Positions 1-5,870 of a stretch of 17,621 nucleotides of DNA are shown in pieces. This DNA is from Acidimicrobiales bacterium (GTDB lineage: Bacteria > Actinomycetota > Acidimicrobiia > Acidimicrobiales > SZUA-35): assembly GCA_013003325.1 (NCBI GenBank), contig JABDJU010000192.1, positions 1-17,621 on the forward strand, written 5' to 3'. The translations under genes were made by a program, and so were the position numbers. Numbering within the stretch: position 1 is the stretch's first letter; every line of letters begins with the position of its first letter. The notes under the pieces were generated by a model. The model was not told where the DNA came from, did no database searches, and worked only from the letters and a program-made list of their open reading frames with translations.

Positions 1-2
1 GT

Positions 3-299
3 TCGGAACTGGCCGTAGCCGTCGAGGCCGCCGACCATTTCGCGGGGAGGGTCCGGGTGGTGTCGATGCCGTCGTGGGAGCTGTTCGATGCCCAACCTGA
101 CGACTATTGCAGTTCGGTCCTGCCCGCCGGCGTCCCGACCGTTTCGGTCGAGGCCGGCGTGACACTCGGCTGGCACAAATACGCCGATGAACCGGTCGGG
201 ATCGACCGGTTCGGTGCATCGGCGCCCGGTTCGCGGGTCATGAGCGAACTCGGGATCACCGCCGAGGCCGTCGCCGACCGGGTTCGGCAGTTGTTGTAG
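3..299 (+). CDS. tkt: Transketolase, C-terminal fragment
   Basis: This is the 3' end of a gene that begins upstream of the window; about 98 residues are visible. Transketolase moves two-carbon ketol units between sugar phosphates in the non-oxidative pentose phosphate pathway, using thiamine diphosphate, in the cytoplasm. The visible part matches the family's C-terminal domain: the RVRVVSMPSWELFDAQ segment, then VSVEAGVTLGWHKYADEPVGIDRFGASAPG, which reads here as separate blocks VSVEAGVTLGW and GIDRFGASAPG, followed by a final helix ending in VADRVRQLL. The active-site and cofactor domains lie outside the window. The transaldolase gene follows 57 nt downstream on the same strand, the usual actinobacterial order, which supports the call. 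Confidence 0.93.
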   Translation, partial: SELAVAVEAADHFAGRVRVVSMPSWELFDAQPDDYCSSVLPAGVPTVSVEAGVTLGWHKYADEPVGIDRFGASAPGSRVMSELGITAEAVADRVRQLL

Positions 300-312
300 C
301 CAATTCTGCAAC
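293..312 (+). other. Short hairpin at the transketolase stop
   Basis: A 7-bp stem (GTTGTAG at 293-299 pairs with CTGCAAC at 306-312, with one G-U pair) and a 6-nt loop straddle the transketolase stop codon. No T-tract follows, so it is at best a weak terminator or RNA-stabilising element ahead of transaldolase. Confidence 0.25.
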
Positions 313-343
313 GAGAGGTCCGGTCTGTATCCGATAGCGGAGC

Positions 344-349
344 TAGGCT
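344..349 (+). promoter_or_regulatory. Putative -10 box of a leaderless transaldolase promoter
   Basis: TAGGCT fits the TAnnnT pattern of actinobacterial -10 boxes and lies 7 nt before the ATG of transaldolase, so transcription would begin at or next to the start codon. No Shine-Dalgarno sequence is visible in front of this ATG. No convincing -35 hexamer was seen. Confidence 0.45.
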
Positions 350-356
350 TTTCGAC

Positions 357-1463
357 ATGGGCAGACTGCACGACCTTCACAGCGCACAGGGCCAAAGCCC
401 CTGGCTCGACAACCTTCGCCGGGGCTGGCTGCACGGTGGTGAGATGCAGCGGTGGATCGAACGGGGGGTACGTGGACTCACGAGCAACCCCTCCATTTTT
501 GCCAAGGCGATGACCGACACCGACGAGTACGACCTTGACCTTCGCCGGCTGGTCGGCGACGGCAAGAGTGTGACCGAGGCGTACTGGGATCTCGTCATCG
601 ACGACATCCGCTCCGCCACCGCCCTGTTGATGCCCGTGTTCGACGGCTCCGACGGCGAAGACGGATACGTGTCGGTCGAGGTTTCTCCGGCCCTCGCCCA
701 CCAAACCGAAGCGACGATCGAGGCCGCCCGCGAGCTCGACGGTCGGCTTGGTGCTCCCAACCTGTACATTAAGGTGCCAGCCACCCGGGAAGGCATACCA
801 GCCATTCAGACGCTGATCGGCGAGGGGGTCAGCGTGAACGTGACCCTGATCTTTGGCCTCGGGCGCTACTCCGAAGTGATGGAGGCCTACCTCGCCGGCC
901 TCGAGACCTTTGCTGCGAAGAACCCCGACGCTCAGCTCGGAGCGATCTCGTCGGTGGCGTCGTTCTTCATCTCGCGGGTCGATGTCGACGTTGACCGCCG
1001 ACTCGACGACATCGGCACCGAGGCGGCGACGGCGTTGCTCGGCAAGGCGGCGATCGCCAACGCCAAGCTTGCCTACCAGCTGTTCGAAAAGACCTTCAGT
1101 GGCCCGAGATGGGACGCGCTCGTCGCTCGGGGGGCGCGGGTTCAGCGGCCCCTGTGGGCGAGCACATCCACCAAGAATCCTACGTATCCCGACACGCTGT
1201 ACGTCGACGAACTCATCGGGCCGAACACGGTCAACACCCTTCCCGACAGCACACTGGGTGCCTATGAAGATCACGGCACGGTGGCCCGCACCATCGACGC
1301 CAACCTGGCCGACGCCTACAAGACGGTCGAGGCGCTGGGCCAGCTCGGCATCGACTTGGAGGAGGTCGCCGTGAAACTAGAAGCCGAAGGGGTAGGGAGC
1401 TTCGCCAAGTCCTTCGATGAGGTGCTCGACACCCTGGCGACACGAGCCGACGAGGTCACCTAG
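357..1463 (+). CDS. tal: Transaldolase
   Basis: The protein has 368 residues and moves a dihydroxyacetone unit between sugar phosphates (sedoheptulose-7-P plus glyceraldehyde-3-P to erythrose-4-P plus fructose-6-P) in the cytoplasm. Family signatures are clear: TSNPSIFAKAM near residues 42-52, the Schiff-base lysine K139 in NLYIKVPAT, VNVTLIFGL near 160-168, SSVASFFISRVD near 198-209, and WASTSTKNPTY near 267-277 followed by a GPNTVNTLP segment. The length fits the long mycobacterial/cyanobacterial subtype. The ATG start gives the expected N-terminus and sits 7 nt after a TAGGCT box, so it may be leaderless as well as co-transcribed with tkt. The usual actinobacterial followers (pgi, zwf, opcA) are absent: the next gene is convergent, and the two stop codons overlap in a CTAG. 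Confidence 0.96.
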   Translation: MGRLHDLHSAQGQSPWLDNLRRGWLHGGEMQRWIERGVRGLTSNPSIFAKAMTDTDEYDLDLRRLVGDGKSVTEAYWDLVIDDIRSATALLMPVFDGSDGEDGYVSVEVSPALAHQTEATIEAARELDGRLGAPNLYIKVPATREGIPAIQTLIGEGVSVNVTLIFGLGRYSEVMEAYLAGLETFAAKNPDAQLGAISSVASFFISRVDVDVDRRLDDIGTEAATALLGKAAIANAKLAYQLFEKTFSGPRWDALVARGARVQRPLWASTSTKNPTYPDTLYVDELIGPNTVNTLPDSTLGAYEDHGTVARTIDANLADAYKTVEALGQLGIDLEEVAVKLEAEGVGSFAKSFDEVLDTLATRADEVT

Positions 1464-2452
1464 ACCGATCCCGAAAGACCGGCCTCGTGATCGACGACGG
1501 TGCCTCCGGCCCCGCTTCCGGTCGACTTCAGTGCTCGAATGATTCCGACGAGGTTGTCATCCCGCAGCCGTTCGAGTTCGCGGATCGTCATGTGCCCCGA
1601 TTGCTGGTCGGACTGTTCGGCGATCAGTTCGACCAGTTCGTCGTCGAGTTCGGGCACATCGGTCAGTTTGGTCCAGGGCCACTGCAACGCCGGGCCGAAC
1701 TGAGCCAGGAAATGTCGCATGCCAGCCTCGCCACCGGCCACTCGATACGTCTCGAACAGACCCATCTGGGCCCATCGCAACCCGAATCCAAAGCGGATCG
1801 CATCATCGAGTTCCTCAGTGGTGCAGATGCCGTCCTTGATCAGCCACAGGCCCTCGCGCCACGCCGCCTCCAGCAGGCGATCGGCGATGTGAGCTTCGAT
1901 CTCCTTGCGGACGACCAGCGGCTTCATGCCGATCGAATCGAGCACCCGACAGGCGCGCTCGATCGCGTCGGGAGTCGTTTCCGATGCGCCGACGATCTCG
2001 ACCAGCGGCAGCAAGTACACCGGATTGAACGGATGGGCGACCACGAAGTTGTGGAGAGGGGCCGAACGGTGCAGTTCAGCGGTCAGCTCAGACGGTTTGA
2101 ATCCCGACGTCGACGATCCGACGACAGCGTCAGCGGAAACCGATCGTGCGATCTGGCCCAGGACCGACCGCTTCCGCTCCAGGCGTTCAGGGATCGATTC
2201 CTGTACCCAGTCCGCTCCGGCGACCGCGTCATCGATTGTGGCCTCGAAGCTCAGCCGACCGGGTGGCGGCAGCTCCTGGTCATAGAGGGCCGGGAGCGCC
2301 CTCGCTGCGTTCTCCATCACCTCATCGATCTTGCGTTCGGCGGCGGGGTCGGGGTCGAACACGGCCACGTCCCAGCCGTTGAGGCGGAAGCGGGCCGCCC
2401 ATCCCCCGCCGATGACGCCCCCACCGACGACTGCCGCTTTCCCCACGGTCAC
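1460..2452 (-). CDS. Carnitine 3-dehydrogenase (3-hydroxyacyl-CoA dehydrogenase family)
   Basis: The predicted product has 330 residues. It would oxidise L-carnitine to 3-dehydrocarnitine with NAD+, the first step of aerobic carnitine breakdown. The N-terminal Rossmann loop GGGVIGGGW (residues 10-18) and the acidic NAD-binding turn VFDPDP (31-36) are present. So are GSSTSGFKPSEL (112-123) and the catalytic-His block AHPFNPVYLLPLVE, with H140 and N143. The NPVYLLPLVE form is typical of carnitine dehydrogenases and not of ordinary 3-hydroxybutyryl-CoA dehydrogenases. The GTG at 2452 is chosen because it forms a GTGA overlap with the stop of the upstream BKACE gene; a second GTG at 2446 would give 328 residues. 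There is no fused C-terminal thioesterase, as some rhizobial versions have. A different 3-hydroxyacyl substrate is possible but less likely given the neighbour. Confidence 0.85.
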   Translation of the reverse strand: MTVGKAAVVGGGVIGGGWAARFRLNGWDVAVFDPDPAAERKIDEVMENAARALPALYDQELPPPGRLSFEATIDDAVAGADWVQESIPERLERKRSVLGQIARSVSADAVVGSSTSGFKPSELTAELHRSAPLHNFVVAHPFNPVYLLPLVEIVGASETTPDAIERACRVLDSIGMKPLVVRKEIEAHIADRLLEAAWREGLWLIKDGICTTEELDDAIRFGFGLRWAQMGLFETYRVAGGEAGMRHFLAQFGPALQWPWTKLTDVPELDDELVELIAEQSDQQSGHMTIRELERLRDDNLVGIIRALKSTGSGAGGTVVDHEAGLSGSV

Positions 2453-3354
2453 GTAACGACCGGCGCTCGCTTGACCAGACCGAGCTTGGCGCGCACGTCG
2501 TCGGGGCCGAGCACCTTGGCCCCAAGGCCTTCCACGATGCCCACCGCCCGTTCGACCAGTTGGGCGTTGGTGGCGAACACTCCACGGTCGAGATAGAGGT
2601 TGTCCTCCAGCCCGACCCGCACGTTTCCGCCGGCGAGCACCGCCGCGCCGACGTAGGGCATCTGGTCCCGGCCCAGCGAGAACGCCGACCAGGTCCACGA
2701 GTCGGGGATGTTGTTCACCATCGCCATGAAGGTGTTGAGGTCGTTCGGCGCTCCCCACGGCACGCCCATGCACAGCTGGACCAACGCGGGCGCGTCGAGA
2801 ATCCCCTCGTCGACCAGCTGCTTGGCGAACCACAGGTGACCGGTGTCGAACGCCTCGATCTCGGGCTTGCAACCCAGCTCGGTCATCATCTCGCCCATGG
2901 ATCGCAGCATCCCCGGTGTGTTGGTCATCACGTAGTCGGCCTCGGCGAAGTTCATCGTGCCGCAGTCGAGCGTGACGATCTCGGGGACGCACTTCACGGC
3001 ATGTTCCATCCGCTCGGCTGCGGACGCCATGTCGGTGCCGTCGGTCTGCAACGGCAGGGGCCGTTCCGGTGGGCCGAACACCAGATCTCCGCCCATGCCG
3101 GCGGTGAGGTTGAGGACGACGTCGACCTCGGACGCTCGAATCCGGTCGGTCACCTCGCGATACAGATCGACCGCCCGTGAGGGCGCGCCGGTGTCGGGAT
3201 CTCGTACGTGGCAGTGCACCACCGCCGCTCCGGCTCTGGCCGCATCGATGGCGCTGTCGGCGATCTTCTCCGGGCTTCTCGGCACGTGCGGCGACCGATC
3301 CTGGGTTCCTCCTGAACCGGTGACGGCGCAGGTGATGAAGACTTCACGATTCAT
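2449..3354 (-). CDS. BKACE-family 3-dehydrocarnitine cleavage enzyme
   Basis: This 301-residue protein belongs to the beta-keto acid cleavage enzymes (formerly DUF849), Zn-dependent TIM barrels that condense a beta-keto acid with acetyl-CoA. Here the expected reaction is 3-dehydrocarnitine plus acetyl-CoA to betainyl-CoA plus acetoacetate. Visible signatures are ITCAVTGSGG (7-16), the metal-binding HCH (H47 and H49) in AAVVHCHVRDP, LNLTAGMGGD, and VRVGLEDNLYLDRG with the conserved Glu near residue 250. The N-terminus (MNREVFITCAVTGSG) and the FSLGRDQMPYV segment resemble the carnitine-pathway subgroup. The ATG at 3354 is chosen by family alignment. ATGs at 3366 and 3381 are also in frame, and 3366 lies 5 nt after a CACAAT, so a four-residue longer leaderless form is possible. 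The dehydrogenase overlaps its stop codon. Confidence 0.87.
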   Translation of the reverse strand: MNREVFITCAVTGSGGTQDRSPHVPRSPEKIADSAIDAARAGAAVVHCHVRDPDTGAPSRAVDLYREVTDRIRASEVDVVLNLTAGMGGDLVFGPPERPLPLQTDGTDMASAAERMEHAVKCVPEIVTLDCGTMNFAEADYVMTNTPGMLRSMGEMMTELGCKPEIEAFDTGHLWFAKQLVDEGILDAPALVQLCMGVPWGAPNDLNTFMAMVNNIPDSWTWSAFSLGRDQMPYVGAAVLAGGNVRVGLEDNLYLDRGVFATNAQLVERAVGIVEGLGAKVLGPDDVRAKLGLVKRAPVVT

Positions 3355-3441
3355 CGTTAGAGGCATGCCGCATTGTGTCATCGCAGTCCATTCCGGTCAC
3401 GCTCCGCTGGTCGAATCTTGGCTGTGGCGGCGAGGGTGAGC

Positions 3442-3447
3442 GACAAT
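3442..3447 (+). promoter_or_regulatory. Putative -10 box of a leaderless acyl-CoA dehydrogenase promoter
   Basis: GACAAT matches TATAAT at four of six positions and lies exactly 6 nt before the GTG at 3454. No Shine-Dalgarno sequence precedes that GTG. The spacing matches other leaderless-looking genes in this window and helps choose the start. Confidence 0.4.
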
Positions 3448-3453
3448 CGGCCT

Positions 3454-4692
3454 GTGACGTTGAGCGACCCCGTGACAGAGCACCGCGATCCGATCGGCCC
3501 CGAAGCCGAAGCGAAGAAGGTGGCCGATGCGATCGCCGGTCTTCTGCGCGACCATGACCCTGCATCGCTGGGCTATTCCGAGTTCAGGGGCCACCAGTTC
3601 GACCACGGGCTGGCGTGGGTGGATTTCCCCGAAGGCCGAGGCGGGCTCGGCGTCCGTCCCCAACTCCAAGCGCTGGTTGATACGGCCTTGCGCGATGCGG
3701 GGGCCGCCCCCGCCGAGCCCATCCAGTTCTTCATGCATCTCGCCGCCCCGACGATCTTGACCCACGGGTCGGTGGATGTACAGGACCGCTTCCTCAGGCC
3801 CCTGTTCACCGGTGAGGAACGGTGGTGCCAGCTGTTCAGCGAACCCGGCGCCGGCAGTGACTTCGCCGGTCTGGCAACCCGAGCGGTGCGGGACGGAGAC
3901 GAATGGGTTGTCAACGGCCAAAAAGTCTGGAACACGCTCGCCCATCTCGCCGATTTCGGGATGCTGGTGACCCGGAGCGACCCCGACGCACCGAAACACA
4001 AAGGGATGACCTATTTCGCCCTCGACATGCGAGCGCCGGGGGTGGAGGTCCGTCCTCTGCGCCAGATAACAGGCGAGGCCGAGTTCAACGAGGTGTACCT
4101 GACCGACGTTCGAATTCCCGACTCCTACCGGATCGGCGAGGTCGGCGAAGGCTGGCGAGCGTCGCTGACCACGCTGATGAACGAGCGAGCCACCATCGGA
4201 TCGACCGGAACCCCGAACCGGGGTTCCGGTCCGATCGCTTCACTGATAGATACCTGGCGACAGACCGACCCCTCGATCAGGACCGCCGCCGCTCGAGAGC
4301 GGGTGATGGACCTGTGGACCAGAGCCGAGGTCCTGCGGCTCACGAACATTCGCGGGTCCCAGAACCGCCGGGCCGGAAACCCGGGACCGGAAGGCTCGGT
4401 GGCCAAACTGATGGTCGCCGGGCTCAATCAGGAGATCATGGAGGCGGCCGTAAACCTCGAGGGCGCCCACGGCATGGTCGGCTACGACTACACCTTCGGT
4501 CGCCCCGAGACGCTGAGCGTCTCGGGCACCGGCCAGGGAATCCACCATTCGTTTCTGCGTGTGCGAGCCAACAGCATCGAGGGCGGGACCAGCGAGATCA
4601 TGAAGAACATCCTTGGCGAACAGATCCTCGGGCTGCCTGGCGAGCCCCGGGTCGACAAAAGTGTTCCTTGGAAGGACGTGCCGCGGTCCTAG
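3454..4692 (+). CDS. Acyl-CoA dehydrogenase
   Basis: This is a flavoprotein of about 412 residues that would introduce an alpha,beta double bond into an acyl-CoA and pass electrons to ETF. The family pattern is clear: CQLFSEPGAGSDFAGL (125-140), VNGQKVWNT (153-161) for FAD and substrate binding, VYLTDVRIPD, LMNERATIG, and a C-terminal EGGTSEIMKNILGEQILGLP from residue 376. In medium-chain enzymes the catalytic Glu sits in YEGT; aligning on the Thr, this protein has Gly there and Glu one place earlier, so the base may be at another site as in LCAD or isovaleryl-CoA dehydrogenase. GTG 3454 is preferred (6 nt after GACAAT); GTG 3436 and ATG 3373 are upstream alternatives. It is divergent from the carnitine genes but is not a known step of that pathway. 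Substrate unknown. Confidence 0.88.
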   Translation: MTLSDPVTEHRDPIGPEAEAKKVADAIAGLLRDHDPASLGYSEFRGHQFDHGLAWVDFPEGRGGLGVRPQLQALVDTALRDAGAAPAEPIQFFMHLAAPTILTHGSVDVQDRFLRPLFTGEERWCQLFSEPGAGSDFAGLATRAVRDGDEWVVNGQKVWNTLAHLADFGMLVTRSDPDAPKHKGMTYFALDMRAPGVEVRPLRQITGEAEFNEVYLTDVRIPDSYRIGEVGEGWRASLTTLMNERATIGSTGTPNRGSGPIASLIDTWRQTDPSIRTAAARERVMDLWTRAEVLRLTNIRGSQNRRAGNPGPEGSVAKLMVAGLNQEIMEAAVNLEGAHGMVGYDYTFGRPETLSVSGTGQGIHHSFLRVRANSIEGGTSEIMKNILGEQILGLPGEPRVDKSVPWKDVPRS

Positions 4693-4743
4693 CGAATCTA
4701 CCCATTCAAGGCACACCCCATGGTCCCGTACCGTCGGTGGCGT

Positions 4744-4747
4744 GGAG
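4744..4747 (+). promoter_or_regulatory. Ribosome binding site deciding the 4756 start
   Basis: GGAG lies 8 nt before the ATG at 4756, within a purine-rich GGAGTGGAGG stretch. The upstream in-frame ATG at 4720 has no such sequence, so 4756 is the better start. Confidence 0.5.
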
Positions 4748-4755
4748 TGGAGGCC

Positions 4756-5370
4756 ATGATTCTGCTGGAAGCTGCGACCTCACGGGTCGCCACGGCGCTC
4801 GCGCCGCTAGGGGTCAACTGTGCCCCGGAACGCTCCCTCAAAGAGTCGGCGGGTCAGATTCGATCGTTGACCAAAGCGCTCGAACCGCTGGCTTTGCCCG
4901 GTGAGCTTCGAGACCTGTGGGTGTGGTGGGCTACGGAACGGTTCGTCCGTCCCGCCTTCGATGGCTTTCTGAGCCCCTCGGAGGCGCTCGGTTGCCGTGA
5001 GGGCATGATCGACATCGGGTTTCCGTCGACGCTGATGCCCATCGCGAAGTATGGCAAGGGCATGATCTGGGCCGAGCTGGAAACCGCTGAGGACCCGGGC
5101 TCCAGGATCTACTTCGGCAGCTACGCCGACCCAAACCTCCGGCTCTGGACCGTCGGCGTATCCGGCCTGTTCGAGGTTCTTGCCGACGCTCTCGAATCTG
5201 GTTCGGTCCTCGAGTGGAAGGACGGGGAGTACCGGCTCGACCCCGCTGGCCTACAGACTGCCCTTCACGCCCGACGAGCCGACATGGACTGGCCGGGCAC
5301 GAGATGGACGATCCCGATCTCCGATGATCGCAAGTGGCCTCGCCACTGGAAGGCAGCGACGACGAGCTGA
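4756..5370 (+). CDS. Uncharacterised protein, possibly SMI1/KNR4 (SUKH)-like
   Basis: I do not recognise this 204-residue protein with certainty. It has no signal peptide or membrane segment. The middle part has an LPGELRDLWVWW helix, then PSTLMPIAKYGKGMIWAEL, then RIYFGSYADPNLRLWTVGVS and GLFEVLADALESG. The order of an N-terminal helix, a beta-rich centre with a Gly/Trp turn and a closing helix recalls SMI1/KNR4 (SUKH) domains, which occur in contact-dependent toxin immunity proteins and in cellular scaffold proteins. No toxin gene lies beside it. The C-terminus is Trp- and charge-rich (WPGTRWTIPISDDRKWPRHW). The start at 4756 is chosen for its GGAG site; ATG 4720 would add 12 residues. It follows the acyl-CoA dehydrogenase by 63 nt on the same strand. 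Confidence 0.7.
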   Translation: MILLEAATSRVATALAPLGVNCAPERSLKESAGQIRSLTKALEPLALPGELRDLWVWWATERFVRPAFDGFLSPSEALGCREGMIDIGFPSTLMPIAKYGKGMIWAELETAEDPGSRIYFGSYADPNLRLWTVGVSGLFEVLADALESGSVLEWKDGEYRLDPAGLQTALHARRADMDWPGTRWTIPISDDRKWPRHWKAATTS

Positions 5371-5390
5371 ATCGGGCTGACTGCGCCCGG

Positions 5391-5413
5391 GTCGGTTTAA
5401 CTTTGAAACCGAC
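5391..5413 (+). promoter_or_regulatory. Perfect palindromic operator before the HxlR-type gene
   Basis: The 8-bp arms GTCGGTTT (5391-5398) and AAACCGAC (5406-5413) are exact inverted copies separated by 7 nt (AACTTTG). The right arm touches the predicted -10 box TACCAT, so a dimer bound here would cover the -35 to -10 region. HxlR proteins bind such sites as dimers and often control their own gene. The geometry suggests autoregulation reaching into fbiC. Confidence 0.7.
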
Positions 5414-5419
5414 TACCAT
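5414..5419 (+). promoter_or_regulatory. Putative -10 box of the hxlR-fbiC promoter (leaderless)
   Basis: TACCAT fits TAnnnT and lies 6 nt before the GTG at 5426, placing the transcript start at the start codon. It abuts the palindrome at 5391-5413. Confidence 0.5.
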
Positions 5420-5425
5420 ACGACG

Positions 5426-5863
5426 GTGGTGCTCGACAAGGAAACAAGCTCGATCGAGGCCACCATCGCCGTCGTCGGCGAACGCTGGACCATCCTCATC
5501 GTGCGCGACATCTTCCGAGGCATCCACCGCTTCAGTCAGCTGCAAGAAGACCTCGGTATCGCCAAGAATCTCCTGTCGGAACGTCTCGCTCATCTGGTCG
5601 AAGAAGGCGTGGTGGAGCGCGTCCCCTATCAGGACCGACCGCTCAGGTGCGAGTACCGGTTGACCCCCAAGGGCGCAGATCTGTCGGCGTCGCTGATCGC
5701 CTTGATGAAGTGGGGCGACCGGTGGTACGCCGATGACCCGCCGACGGTTCTCGTGCACCGCACCTGCGGGACCCCGCTCGATCTCGACCCAACCTGTCCC
5801 CGCTGCTCGGTAGCGGTGACACCGGGCCAGATACGCAGCCAGAACGCCACAGAAGAAAGCTGA
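5426..5863 (+). CDS. HxlR-family winged-helix transcriptional regulator
   Basis: This 145-residue protein is a DNA-binding regulator. Residues 10-82 form the HxlR winged helix: VVGERWTILIVRDIFRG (17-32), FSQLQEDLGIAKNLLSERL (36-54) as the helix-turn-helix, and EYRLTPKG (76-83) as the wing. A C-terminal extension carries HRTCG (111-115) and CPRC (124-127), which looks like a small metal-binding ribbon of C114, C124 and C127, perhaps with H111. The Cys that often precedes the first helix in redox-sensing HxlR proteins is replaced by Ser here, so any redox or metal sensing would have to use the C-terminal cysteines. The GTG start follows a TACCAT box by 6 nt. fbiC begins 7 nt after its stop, so the two are almost surely co-transcribed. 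Ligand unknown. Confidence 0.9.
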   Translation: MVLDKETSSIEATIAVVGERWTILIVRDIFRGIHRFSQLQEDLGIAKNLLSERLAHLVEEGVVERVPYQDRPLRCEYRLTPKGADLSASLIALMKWGDRWYADDPPTVLVHRTCGTPLDLDPTCPRCSVAVTPGQIRSQNATEES

Positions 5864-5870
5864 ACGGCCC

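Noticed and set aside
293..312. Rho-independent terminator after transketolase
   Set aside because: The stem is short, includes a G-U pair and has no following T-tract; kept only as a weak hairpin.
1487..2596. Long + strand open frame (369 codons) opposite the carnitine dehydrogenase
   Set aside because: It lies fully antisense to genes with clear family motifs, and its Arg/His/Gln-rich composition is that of a high-GC shadow frame.
2453..2992. N-terminal extension of the carnitine dehydrogenase frame
   Set aside because: The extension is Arg-rich and antiparallel to nothing functional; the Rossmann domain begins right after GTG 2452, and the BKACE gene occupies this strand.
3903..4904. + strand open frame (333 codons) overlapping the acyl-CoA dehydrogenase
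   Set aside because: This is the +1-shifted reading of the dehydrogenase gene, Arg- and Gly-rich with no family motif.
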